Positions 50,971 to 59,266 of a stretch of 64,000 bases of DNA are shown piece by piece. This DNA is from Bacteroidia bacterium. Its GTDB lineage: Bacteria; Bacteroidota; Bacteroidia; Flavobacteriales; Flavobacteriaceae. The position numbers were made by a program, and so were the translations under genes. Location: the NCBI GenBank assembly GCA_030428865.1, contig JAUIEK010000002.1, forward strand, positions 62,001 through 126,000, in the 5' to 3' direction. Below the pieces are notes generated by a model. That model did no database searches. It was not told the DNA's origin and saw only the letters and a list, made by a program, of their open reading frames with translations. Position 1 is the stretch's first letter; each line of letters opens with the position of its first letter.

Positions 50971-51118
50971 AGAACTATCATTAATTTGTGGTATTATACC
51001 CCCAAAAAGAAAACGCTATACCCGTAAAAACCAAACGCAAATAAATATAGTTGATAAAAAGAGCATCTTTTCTCAGTACTTATAAGGCTTTGGTGCATTT
51101 TTTTGCATTTGGACTTCG

Positions 51119-51137
51119 TAAAACGAAATGCAAATAA
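51119..51137 (+). repeat. left arm of a 19-bp perfect inverted repeat
   Basis: TAAAACGAAATGCAAATAA; its exact reverse complement is at 51597-51615, enclosing 459 bases. A nearby TTTGCATTT (51102) also pairs with it as a local hairpin. Confidence 0.75.
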
Positions 51138-51533
51138 ACAGTTATTTAGCGATAGCGAACCGATATTACTAATCTCGATTTAGACCCTTTTTAAATTGTT
51201 ACAGATATTATATACGCAATATGCGAAAACAATAGGGTTTTTCAGGTTTAGAAAAGGCATTATTATATAATTTTTTGATTAGAAATAAATCGATTTAATG
51301 TTTCAAATTTTAGCATTAGGGTGAAGTGTAGGATGTAATGTAGGGTGTAAAAACATTGATTTGATATACTTGTTATTACACCTTTAATGTAGCTTGAAAC
51401 CGCTTAAATGATTTTAAATAGTGTTATGTTATATATTTATAAAAACAATGAGATAAAAGTGGTCTAACAAATAGAGAGACTTACATTTTGATTCCACTTG
51501 TATCAAAGTAACTTTTGTCTATTTTTCTTTGAG

Positions 51534-51582
51534 CAAACACAAACTGGGCGATTATTAATAGTCTTGGTTGTGTTTGTTTTTT
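51534..51582 (+). terminator. hairpin with T-run inside the gap, possible terminator of an unseen transcript
   Basis: Stem CAAACACAA / TTGTGTTTG (9 bp), 25-base inner part, then TTTTTT. No ORF precedes it on this strand, so a non-coding transcript would be the only client. Confidence 0.35.
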
Positions 51583-51596
51583 ATATTTACCTAAAA

Positions 51597-51636
51597 TTAT
51601 TTGCATTTCGTTTTAAAAACCTTTGCATTTCGTTTT
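51597..51636 (-). repeat. right arm of the 19-bp inverted repeat plus an extra partial copy
   Basis: TTATTTGCATTTCGTTTTA at 51597-51615 is the exact reverse complement of the left arm. A further TTTGCATTTCGTTTT follows at 51622-51636, giving a direct repeat just before the DUF4442 gene. Confidence 0.75.
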
Positions 51637-51665
51637 CGCGATTATAAATTCTTTTAAAGAACCTT

Positions 51666-52121
51666 ATGAAGATAAAACCCAGTAATATTAACACTTTCAT
51701 GTTTTTTAAACTACCATTAGCTTGGTGGGGAGGAGTTAGAGTAAAAAGTATAAATAATTTATCTTGTATTGTCCGAATTAAGCATAAGTGGCTAAATCAA
51801 AATCCTTTTAAATCAATGTTTTGGGCAGCTCAAGGAATGGCTGCTGAAATGAGTACAGGTGTTTTGGTAATGAAAACGATTTCTGAATCAGGGAAGAAAG
51901 TTTCCATGTTGGTAATTAATCAAAGCGGAACATTCACAAAAAAAGCGACGGGTTTAATTCACTTTGAATGTAATGACGGAGATTTAGTTTCGGACGCTAT
52001 AAAAAAATCTGAACAAACAGGAGAAGGACAACTAATTACAATGAAATCAAAAGGAGTAAACTCAGATGGAGTTTCTGTTTCTGAATTCGAATTTCAATGG
52101 AGTTTAAAAGTGAAAAATTAA
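51666..52121 (+). CDS. DUF4442 hotdog-fold thioesterase-like protein
   Basis: 151 residues, with the hotdog pattern PLAWWGGVRVKSI...CIVRIKHKWLNQNPFKSMFWAAQGMAAEMSTGVLVM of the DUF4442 group (PaaI/YiiD-like). The N-P-F-x-S-M-F-W-A-A segment begins the central hotdog helix. No signal peptide. The family is presumed to act on acyl-CoA or acyl-ACP, without defined substrate. The stop overlaps the convergent DUF4369 gene by 4 bases (TTAA). Confidence 0.87.
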   Translation: MKIKPSNINTFMFFKLPLAWWGGVRVKSINNLSCIVRIKHKWLNQNPFKSMFWAAQGMAAEMSTGVLVMKTISESGKKVSMLVINQSGTFTKKATGLIHFECNDGDLVSDAIKKSEQTGEGQLITMKSKGVNSDGVSVSEFEFQWSLKVKN

Positions 52122-52822
52122 TCCTTAGATTCTTCTTTTTTAATATTTTCAATAAAGCGATTAAGTTTTTTACCGTACAGAGAATTTTTTACATTTTCTG
52201 ATAGTGATGTGTAAACGGTATCTAACAGTTTTACGTTAGCGTTTGTAAGCTCACTAAGAGCAATATACGCAGCTGCATCAGTATCAGGTTTTGATAAGGC
52301 AAAATTAGTAGTATAGAGATACTGTCTTTTTAGTAAGTTTTCTGACGCTTTTTGAATAGAATCTTGCTGTTTAGTGTTTTTAGCTTTTTGAGCATCAAAA
52401 TTTGCTTTTAACAAATACAGTCGTTTTTCTTGAAACTGAGATCGCATTGTAAAATAATCCTCCAAAACCAATTGGTTTTTTGAACCACTTATTTTTGGAT
52501 TAATGCCAAATTTTTCCAACTTATCGGTAATAGTAATTATTCCTTGTTCGCCAAAAAACATAATTCTTTTTTCAGAAGTATTGGTGTCAAACGTTAAGTA
52601 GTACACTTGAGGAGAAGCTACATTATCTGTTAGTGTAAATTGATCGGTTCCTAATAGAGAAATAGAATCTACAGAAACTAAAGTTGTGTCATTCATTTTT
52701 TGAAGATAGAGCGTTCCTTTTTTTAGTCCTTCTATTTGCCCGTTCACAATCATATTACCTTCTTTTTTAGAAGAACATGCGGTAACAAAAATCAATAAAA
52801 CTAGTAGCAATAAATGTTTCAT
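52118..52822 (-). CDS. DUF4369 lipoprotein without thioredoxin domain
   Basis: 234 residues. A lipoprotein signal (LLLVLLIFVTACSS) is followed by a DUF4369 domain (MIVNGQIEGLKKGTLYLQKMNDTTLVSVDSI...YYLTFD). A helical middle region continues to the C-terminus (about 110-234). In many Bacteroidota, DUF4369 is fused to a TlpA-like thioredoxin domain with WCxxC; here that part is absent and the only Cys is the lipobox residue. It therefore cannot be a thiol-disulfide enzyme by itself. Confidence 0.85.
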   Translation of the reverse strand: MKHLLLLVLLIFVTACSSKKEGNMIVNGQIEGLKKGTLYLQKMNDTTLVSVDSISLLGTDQFTLTDNVASPQVYYLTFDTNTSEKRIMFFGEQGIITITDKLEKFGINPKISGSKNQLVLEDYFTMRSQFQEKRLYLLKANFDAQKAKNTKQQDSIQKASENLLKRQYLYTTNFALSKPDTDAAAYIALSELTNANVKLLDTVYTSLSENVKNSLYGKKLNRFIENIKKEESKD

Positions 52823-52865
52823 CTTAACTTATTTTAGGCTGCAAATATGAGAAAAAGAATCGTAT

Positions 52866-54260
52866 TTAACTCACCCATTTCATCAATAAAGCACAAGCAA
52901 AAGCACCATAAGTACCCAATGCATAACCTAAAACAGCAAGTAAAACCCCTACAGGAGCAAGAGATGGATGAAAAGCTCCTGCTACAACAGGTGCAGATGC
53001 AGCTCCGCCAATATTTGCTTTAGATCCAACGGCAAGAAAAAAGTAAGGTGCTTTAATCAATTTACCAACTAAGAATAGTAGTCCTACATGAAAGATCATC
53101 CAAACAAGCCCAATAGCAAACAAACTTAAGTTTTCTGCAATAGCGTTTAAATTCATTTTCATTCCAATTGTTGCAACTAAGATGAAAATGAAAACACTTC
53201 CTATTTTACTAGCTCCAGCTCCTTCATAATTTCGAGCTTTTGTGAAAGATAATGTAATACCAAAAGTAGTGGCTAAAATAATAAGCCAGAAAAAGGAACT
53301 GCCCAATCCAAAATCAACAAGAGATTTCATATGTTCATTAATAAAAGAGCTTAAATTATCTCCTAAAAAATGACTCAAAGAAGTGATTCCAAAACCAATA
53401 GCTAACAAAATAATTAAATCATTAAATGATGGAATTCTAGCTGTTTCTAGTGTAAATTTTTCCATCTTGTTTTGAAGGGTTTTGATAGAGCTATTGTCTG
53501 CTTTAAAAAAACGATCCAAGGCATCTGATTTAGCAACTCCTAATAGTAAAAATGCCATCCATACCTCAGCAACTAATACATCTACAACTACCATAATACT
53601 AAATAAGCTATCGCCTACTTCCCATTGTTCTTTCATAGCTAATTGATTGGCTCCGCCACCAATCCAGCTTCCTGCCACGGTAGATAAGCCTTTCCATAGT
53701 TCAGTTCCTTCTACAGAATTAATAATATCAGGAGAAACGTATTTAAAAAATAGAATGGCTAACGGTCCGCCAAGCATAACGCCTAAAGTTGCTGTAAAAA
53801 ACATAATAAGTGCTTTAGAGCCTAATTTGAAAACTCCTTTTAAATCAATACTAAGCGTTAAAAAAATTAGTGAAGCTGGCAGTAAATAACGAGAAGCAAT
53901 ATAATATAAGTTGCTGCTTCCTGTAAATTGTTTGTATTCAGATTCGTTAATGTTGTTTTGAATGATGTATTTTTTTAACTGGTCTAATGTTTCTACACCA
54001 GCCAAATTTCCGTATGAGTTTTGTAAAGATTGAATAGTGGCATTTACATCAATCCATTTATCAGCAATAATTCCTAAGGATGTTAATACAGAAGGTAAAA
54101 AATAGCACAGTAATAATGTAGGAACAACTTTATAAAAATTAGTGAAAAAAGATTTTTTAGAAGTATAGAAGATAAGAGCTAAAGTTGTACATAAAACTCC
54201 AAAGGTTACTGTATCATTTGTAAATAAAGGAATGTTATTATTGATGTGTGAAATACTCAT
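52866..54260 (-). CDS. DUF819 family membrane protein
   Basis: 464 residues with about 11-12 membrane segments. Family motifs include TLGVMLGGPLAILFFKY, GSWIGGGANQLAMKEQWEVGDSLFSIMVVVDVL, and the closing AVGSKANIGGAASAPVVAGAFHPSLAPVGVLLAVLGYALGTYGA. The repeated Gly/Ala-rich re-entrant segments resemble ion-coupled carriers of the gluconate/glutamate type. Substrate unknown. It is 70 bases downstream of the BNR gene but separated by a terminator. Confidence 0.92.
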   Translation of the reverse strand: MSISHINNNIPLFTNDTVTFGVLCTTLALIFYTSKKSFFTNFYKVVPTLLLCYFLPSVLTSLGIIADKWIDVNATIQSLQNSYGNLAGVETLDQLKKYIIQNNINESEYKQFTGSSNLYYIASRYLLPASLIFLTLSIDLKGVFKLGSKALIMFFTATLGVMLGGPLAILFFKYVSPDIINSVEGTELWKGLSTVAGSWIGGGANQLAMKEQWEVGDSLFSIMVVVDVLVAEVWMAFLLLGVAKSDALDRFFKADNSSIKTLQNKMEKFTLETARIPSFNDLIILLAIGFGITSLSHFLGDNLSSFINEHMKSLVDFGLGSSFFWLIILATTFGITLSFTKARNYEGAGASKIGSVFIFILVATIGMKMNLNAIAENLSLFAIGLVWMIFHVGLLFLVGKLIKAPYFFLAVGSKANIGGAASAPVVAGAFHPSLAPVGVLLAVLGYALGTYGAFACALLMKWVS

Positions 54261-54301
54261 AAATAAAAATTATCTGCTAATGTAATGAATATGAGAAAAA
54301 T

Positions 54302-54328
54302 AAAAAGCGGAGTTAAACTCCGCTTTTT
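54302..54328 (-). terminator. terminator after the BNR/sortilin-like gene
   Basis: Perfect 13-bp stem AAAAAGCGGAGTT / AACTCCGCTTTTT with a single-base loop. Confidence 0.8.
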
Positions 54329-54330
54329 AT

Positions 54331-57300
54331 TTAAAACTTTTTGAACTCTTTAAAAGGAGACAATTCAATATTTTCCATTTTTGATTTGTAGCTTGTCCAG
54401 CTTTTCTCAAAAAATGTATTGGTTTTATTAATGCCTGAATTTAAAGCATCTTTAAATTGCTTGATTAATTGTTCCTCCGTTTTACTTAGTTTTTCATATC
54501 TGCTTGATACATACCATCTAGCATTGTTTAATCGTTGACTAATTGTAACTTCTGGATTTCTTGTAATGCCTTGTCGTTTATCAATTTTTCCTAAAAATAG
54601 ATCAAGTAGACTGTCAATTTCTTTTATCACATCTTTTGAAAGTTTAATCTGATCTTTATACTTAGTTTTATCTTCTTTAGATAATTTAGAAACAAATTCG
54701 TTTGCTGTCGTTTTGCTTTCAACAAGTTGTTTTACCATATCAGCTAGTAATTTTTGATCTTTTTCTAGCTCTTTTAGTGTTGTGTAAATTTCATTAGTAG
54801 TTTTAGGTTTTATATTAAGTCTTGGATCATATTTTACCTCAATCATGGATTCTGAAGTTTGATTACCAAAAGACATTTTTAGTGTATACTTACCAGGTTT
54901 TACTCTAATACCGCTAGGTTCTCTCGTTAATTTTCTGATTCTTCTAGAAGGTCTAGCAACACCTTTTTCATCAAGATACCAATACATTCTGTGTACTCCA
55001 TTTTCTTTTGGAGCTTTTCTTTTCAGTGTTCTTATTAAACGCTCACCATCAAATATTTCTAGTTTAATAGAATCCCATTTTATTTTACTGATAGTGCTAT
55101 CTTTTTTTAATTCAACAATTTTTTCTTTTCTTTTTTTCTTGCGTTTTTGATTCTTTTCAGGTTCTTTTCCCTTTGTATTTGGTCTATTAATATAATAGGA
55201 AATCATTGCTCCAGAAGATCTGTTTTCTCCATTGTACAAAGCATCTGCTCCAAATCTGCTACCTGTGGGTTGTTGATACGAAGCTAAATAAGTTGTAGGA
55301 GGAGAAAAGAGTTTTAAATTTTTATTTAAAACATTTGTATTTGCTATTTCACGAAGCGGTTTTATATCATCTAAAACCCAAGCAGCTCTACCAAATGTTC
55401 CAATAATTAAATCATGCTCTCTAGGGTGAATTACCAAATCTTTGGTTGAAACTGTTGGAAATCCACTAGTCCATTTTGTCCATTTGTTTCCTGCGTCTAA
55501 AGAAATGTACAAACCATCATCAGTACCCAAGAATAATAAGTTTGCATTAATAGGATCTTCAATAATACTTAATGTATAGCTTTCCACATCTTTTTCGTCA
55601 ACAATTCTTTCCCAGCTTTTACCATAATTTTTTGTTCGGTATGCGTAGGGCGTATAGTTAAATCTTCTATAATCATTAACAATTAATAAAGCTTCGCCTT
55701 TATTTTTATTAGACGCTTTTATTTGAGCAATCCAGCTACCATTAGGCAAATCAGGAATGTTTTTACTAACGTCTGTCCAAGTTGCTCCTCCATTTTGTGT
55801 TATTTGTACACGACCATCATCAGTTCCTACCCAAAGCGTATTTTTTTCAACTGGAGAGGGTTCGATAACTAAAATAGTACAATGATTTTCTGCACCTGTA
55901 GCATCCATTGTTAAGCCACCACTTTCAGATTGCTTTTGTTTTTCTTTGTCATTTGTAGTTAAATCAGGAGAAATGATTTCCCACGTAAGTCCTTTATCTG
56001 TTGATTTATGAACAAACTGGCTTCCAAAGTATATTGTGCTGTTATCAAAAGGATCGATATTAATTGCAGAGTTCCAATTGAAACGAAGTTCTACTTTAGG
56101 GTCTGGGTGCGTAGGACGAACAGTATAATTATTTCCAGTTAAGTAGTCATATCTGCTAACAAAGCCTTGTTGACTCATCGTCCATCCATATCTAGAATCA
56201 TCTCTATCAGGAATTACATCAAAACCATCTCCAAAACTAATTTCTTGCCAGTACGAATTTCTGATTCCTTGGGCTTTCCATACATAAGCAGGACCTCTCC
56301 AAGAACCATTATCTTGCATTCCTCCATACACATTGTATGGATACTCGTTATCTACAGCAATATGATAAAATTGAGCAACAGGTAAATTGCCAATAAATCG
56401 CCATGTTTTTCCTCTATCTCTGGTGATGTTTAGTCCTCCATCATTTCCATCAATCATAAACGAGCCGTCTTTTGGATGTATCCACCAGGCGTGATGATCT
56501 GGATGGATACCATTTGAAACACCGTAAGCTGGCATAAGTTGTTTAAAGTTTTTACCACCGTCTTCAGATACATTTACGTACGTGAAAATACTGTACACTC
56601 TATTTTCATTTTCTGGATCAACATAAATTTCTGAGTAATAAAAAGGTCTGTTTCCAATGTCAGATTTATCATTTATTTTTTTCCAAGAAAAACCGCCATC
56701 TTCACTTTTGTATAATGCATTTTTCTTGGCTTCAACTAAAGCATAGATCACATTTGGATTACTTTTAGAAATAGCAACGCCAATTCTTCCTAAGTTTCCT
56801 TTTGGAAACCCTTCTTTCTCTGTGACTTTTTTCCAATTTTCTCCTCCATCATGAGTGATGTATAAACCACTTCCTTCTCCACCCGAAGTAAAGAACCAAG
56901 GTTCACGCTTGTGTTGCCACATGGTAGCAATTAATTTATTAGGATTGGAAGGGTCCATTATCAAGTCTGCGGCTCCTGTTTTTATATTGTTGAATAAAAT
57001 TTGTTTCCAAGTTTTTCCACCGTCAGTGGTTTTATAAACGCCTCTTTCTTGGTGCTCTCCCCAAGGAGAACCAATCGCGGCAGCATATACTGTATTTGGA
57101 TTTGTAGGATCGACAACAATTCTATGAATATGTCTGGTTTTTTCTAATCCCATAGATTTCCAGCTTCTGCCTCCATCTAAAGATTTAAAAATACCATAAC
57201 CTCCATTTAAACTGTTTCTAGGATTTCCTTCTCCTGTTCCTACCCAAACTACACTGGGATTGGATTGTTGAATTGCAACGGCTCCAATAGATGCAGTCAC

Positions 57301-57546
57301 TTCTTTTTCAAAAACAGGCTCCCATTTGATTCCGCCAGAAGTAGATTTCCATAACCCGCCTGAGGCAGTTCCCACATACATAATATCTGGACTTTCATGA
57401 ACGACATCAATTGCTGTTACACGACCACTCATTCCTCCAGGACCAATATTTCTGGGTTTCATATTTTTAACCAAATCCATAGAGAATTCCTGAGCAAGTA
57501 AGGAAAGAGATAATGATAAGAGTATGAGAGAGAAGAATTTTTTCAT
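54331..57546 (-). CDS. large secreted BNR/sortilin-like beta-propeller protein
   Basis: 1071 residues with a signal peptide (MKKFFSLILLSLSLSLLAQ). Residues about 25-750 carry many Asp-box/BNR turns (SLDGGRSWKSMG, TTDGGKTWKQIL, THDGGENWKKVT, SEDGGFSWKKIN, TQNGGATWTDVS), making one or two Vps10/sortilin-type propellers. The C-terminal 300 residues add a beta-sandwich (GIRVKPGKYTLKMSFGNQT) and a helical tail. Annotated relatives are often called glycosyl hydrolases, but no sialidase or GH catalytic residues are recognisable, so that name is unsafe. It is exported; no T9SS sorting domain is evident at the end. Confidence 0.9.
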   Translation of the reverse strand: MKKFFSLILLSLSLSLLAQEFSMDLVKNMKPRNIGPGGMSGRVTAIDVVHESPDIMYVGTASGGLWKSTSGGIKWEPVFEKEVTASIGAVAIQQSNPSVVWVGTGEGNPRNSLNGGYGIFKSLDGGRSWKSMGLEKTRHIHRIVVDPTNPNTVYAAAIGSPWGEHQERGVYKTTDGGKTWKQILFNNIKTGAADLIMDPSNPNKLIATMWQHKREPWFFTSGGEGSGLYITHDGGENWKKVTEKEGFPKGNLGRIGVAISKSNPNVIYALVEAKKNALYKSEDGGFSWKKINDKSDIGNRPFYYSEIYVDPENENRVYSIFTYVNVSEDGGKNFKQLMPAYGVSNGIHPDHHAWWIHPKDGSFMIDGNDGGLNITRDRGKTWRFIGNLPVAQFYHIAVDNEYPYNVYGGMQDNGSWRGPAYVWKAQGIRNSYWQEISFGDGFDVIPDRDDSRYGWTMSQQGFVSRYDYLTGNNYTVRPTHPDPKVELRFNWNSAINIDPFDNSTIYFGSQFVHKSTDKGLTWEIISPDLTTNDKEKQKQSESGGLTMDATGAENHCTILVIEPSPVEKNTLWVGTDDGRVQITQNGGATWTDVSKNIPDLPNGSWIAQIKASNKNKGEALLIVNDYRRFNYTPYAYRTKNYGKSWERIVDEKDVESYTLSIIEDPINANLLFLGTDDGLYISLDAGNKWTKWTSGFPTVSTKDLVIHPREHDLIIGTFGRAAWVLDDIKPLREIANTNVLNKNLKLFSPPTTYLASYQQPTGSRFGADALYNGENRSSGAMISYYINRPNTKGKEPEKNQKRKKKRKEKIVELKKDSTISKIKWDSIKLEIFDGERLIRTLKRKAPKENGVHRMYWYLDEKGVARPSRRIRKLTREPSGIRVKPGKYTLKMSFGNQTSESMIEVKYDPRLNIKPKTTNEIYTTLKELEKDQKLLADMVKQLVESKTTANEFVSKLSKEDKTKYKDQIKLSKDVIKEIDSLLDLFLGKIDKRQGITRNPEVTISQRLNNARWYVSSRYEKLSKTEEQLIKQFKDALNSGINKTNTFFEKSWTSYKSKMENIELSPFKEFKKF

Positions 57547-57613
57547 TGTGTAAACTTATTTGGGATATAAAAAATAGTTAAAAATGTGAGTAGTTTTTTT
57601 GAAAGAGGTTCGG

Positions 57614-58192
57614 TTAATTTTCTTTTGAAAGTAAGATGGGTATATTATTTCCGTTTCGATTCGATAAAATCCATTTTTCTCCATACACATCAGCATAAAT
57701 AATTTCATAGATTACCTTATTTTTTTTAAGAAATTCTTTAAAAAGATTTTCTGCCTCCGCACTTTTTAAATTTAAAATGTGAATAGCTTCTCCAGCAGGA
57801 ATTACTTTTCCTGATTTGAAAGTACTGGTTGATATGGGGTGATTTTTTAATTCAGGAAGTGCTTGTCTGACTTTGTTGAACAGATGGTCGCTGTTATTAA
57901 ACAGTAAGCTATCGTTTAATTCAAATTTAACAGTTTTAATAAAAGCAGGACCAACACCTACATTTCCAAAAGTCATTTTAAATCCATCTAAGTTGCTAAA
58001 CCATTGGTCTAAATATGGCAATACACTTGCGCTCTGTTGTTTTCTAATTAATTCGTTTTCTTCTCGAGCTAAATTGAGTTGATGAAAAAGAGCAAATAAT
58101 GATATTGCACTAACAAATAAAGCAGAAATACTCATTACTTTTTCTGCAGACCATTTAATGCGCCATTTTTTGTTTTTAGTTCCTTTAGACAT
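57614..58192 (-). CDS. single-TM protein of unknown function, last gene of the SPFH operon
   Basis: 192 residues. A basic N-terminus (MSKGTKNKKWRIKW), one membrane helix (VMSISALFVSAISLFALFHQL), a short coiled coil (NLAREENELIRKQQ), and a beta-rich domain of about 140 residues facing away (FKMTFGNVGVGPAFIKTVKFEL, IYADVYGEKWILSN). The motif NVGVGPAFIK recalls proteins annotated as hypothetical membrane proteins with a C-terminal sandwich domain. No function can be assigned. It is 49 bases downstream of the RHH gene. Confidence 0.75.
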   Translation of the reverse strand: MSKGTKNKKWRIKWSAEKVMSISALFVSAISLFALFHQLNLAREENELIRKQQSASVLPYLDQWFSNLDGFKMTFGNVGVGPAFIKTVKFELNDSLLFNNSDHLFNKVRQALPELKNHPISTSTFKSGKVIPAGEAIHILNLKSAEAENLFKEFLKKNKVIYEIIYADVYGEKWILSNRNGNNIPILLSKEN

Positions 58193-58241
58193 GTAAGAAT
58201 TTTATTTAAAGGCTAAATATAAAAAAGATAGACAAGTATTT

Positions 58242-58406
58242 TTAATCATTTTCTTTTTTAGTTTCTCTTTTAGCATTTTTAAGAGACTGCATTAGCATCC
58301 ATTCAATTTGACCATTTGTAGAACGAAATTCATCCGCAGCCCACTTTTCAATGGCTTTTAACATATCTTCATTAATTCGTAGAGCAAATGCTTTTTTCTT
58401 AGCCAT
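58242..58406 (-). CDS. Arc-type ribbon-helix-helix DNA-binding protein
   Basis: A 54-residue gene too short for the ORF track: MAKKKAFALRINEDMLKAIE, then KWAADEFRSTNGQIEWMLMQ and SLKNAKRETKKEND. The strand KAFALRINEDML, followed by two helices with the RSTNGQIEWML signature, is a classic MetJ/Arc fold of the Arc family. Such dimers bind tandem operator half-sites. It lies 10 bases downstream of the small secreted peptide gene and 49 upstream of the TM protein, within the SPFH operon. Possible targets are the direct repeats upstream of that operon. Confidence 0.88.
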   Translation of the reverse strand: MAKKKAFALRINEDMLKAIEKWAADEFRSTNGQIEWMLMQSLKNAKRETKKEND

Positions 58407-58416
58407 AACTTAGGGT

Positions 58417-58608
58417 TTATAAATATTTATTAGGGGTATCTAAGTCATGACCCGAAATGATTAAATTTTTAGATTTTTTGATGCAAGATAACGTGTCTGA
58501 TAATTTGATGGTTTTATTTTGTATAACCAGTTCTTCCGTAAAAATTTGAGATTGATTTTTAGAAATTAAACTAGCAACAAATAGTATAATTAAGCCAACT
58601 ATTTTCAT
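58417..58608 (-). CDS. small secreted/membrane-anchored peptide
   Basis: 63 residues: a hydrophobic N-terminus (MKIVGLIILFVASLISKNQ) acting as signal or anchor, then a short polar domain with a single Cys (IKLSDTLSCIKKSKNLIISG). It overlaps the PH-like gene by 4 bases (ATGA), strongly suggesting a real, coupled gene. No family recognised. Confidence 0.65.
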   Translation of the reverse strand: MKIVGLIILFVASLISKNQSQIFTEELVIQNKTIKLSDTLSCIKKSKNLIISGHDLDTPNKYL

Positions 58609-59105
58609 TTTTCTTTTATTTTATGCTGATAAGCAGATAATACTTTTTTTATGTCTTCTTCTTTTTGTGTTCCTACTAGAATTTTTTTGCCATTAATTAA
58701 CTCTATTTGAATCCCTTTATTACCAACAATGTTAATTGCTTTTCCATTTTTTCTTCTCCAACCAGCTTTAATTCCCCAGCCGCCGTATTCAGAAATAGCA
58801 CTGTATTCTCGATGGTAGATTGTTTTAATCTCTGCCCAGCGAATTATTTTATTATTTATATGAATGGGGAAGAAACGATAATGAATTCCAATTTCATCAA
58901 TTTTTGTTTCTAACTTGATCAAAAAAACAGGAATTGTAAAAAGTATAATGAGTCCAATTGTTAAAACAAATTTAATAGTAGTCATCTCGCTAATTTCTGA
59001 TGTATATTCTTTAACAGTTATACCAACTGCTATGAGAATTCCTATTAACATGACTATAATCATTGGAGATTGTACAAATCGTTGTGTTTCTTTGAAAACT
59101 CGCAT
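58605..59105 (-). CDS. two-TM protein with PH-like C-terminal domain
   Basis: 166 residues: two membrane helices (PMIIVMLIGILIAVGITV; FVLTIGLIILFTIPVFLI) then a beta-rich domain of about 100 residues (TKIDEIGIHYRFFPIHINNKIIRWAEIKTIYHREYSA, GIQIELINGKKILVGTQKEEDIKKVLSAY). The latter ends in a helix, the pattern of bacterial PH (bPH) domains. Function unknown; possibly a membrane sensor. It shares TAATG with the upstream DUF4177 gene and overlaps the next gene by 4 bases. Confidence 0.8.
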   Translation of the reverse strand: MRVFKETQRFVQSPMIIVMLIGILIAVGITVKEYTSEISEMTTIKFVLTIGLIILFTIPVFLIKLETKIDEIGIHYRFFPIHINNKIIRWAEIKTIYHREYSAISEYGGWGIKAGWRRKNGKAINIVGNKGIQIELINGKKILVGTQKEEDIKKVLSAYQHKIKEK

Positions 59106-59263
59106 TACCTATTTTTGTTTCGTTCAAAAACAATTCTATTAGATTGTTCTCCTAAGTATTTAAGTGTCCAGCCACTTCTTGCATATTCGTTTAAGGTATC
59201 TTCCAAACGTTCATTGTTTTTAGACAACCCTTTTTTCCAAGTGATAACTTTATATTCTTTCAT
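59105..59263 (-). CDS. DUF4177 domain protein
   Basis: 52 residues, below the ORF-track limit: MKEYKVITWKKGLSKNNERL, then EDTLNEYARSGWTLKYLGEQ and SNRIVFERNKNR. The (E)YKV...LEDTLNEYAR-x-GW pattern and size match DUF4177, a small beta-alpha-beta family of unknown function. It is 3 bases downstream of the SPFH gene, and its stop overlaps the next start. Confidence 0.85.
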   Translation of the reverse strand: MKEYKVITWKKGLSKNNERLEDTLNEYARSGWTLKYLGEQSNRIVFERNKNR

Positions 59264-59266
59264 TTT

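Larger units (their letters stand above)
50998..51665. other. large non-coding gap
   Basis: The only stretch over 300 bases without a gene. I find no ORF above about 20 codons starting with ATG on the plus strand, and no tRNA-like cloverleaf. It contains the TTTGCATTTCG inverted-repeat family, a GTGTAG/GGGTGTA-rich patch near 51320-51350, and a hairpin followed by a T-run near 51534-51582. Nothing identifies a known element. Confidence 0.6.

Noticed and set aside
50998-51665. tRNA, riboswitch or CRISPR remnant in the gap
   Set aside because: No cloverleaf, conserved riboswitch core or regularly spaced repeats could be seen.
54331-57546. Glycosyl hydrolase label for the BNR protein
   Set aside because: Asp-box repeats alone define a propeller; no sialidase Arg triad or GH acid residues are recognisable.
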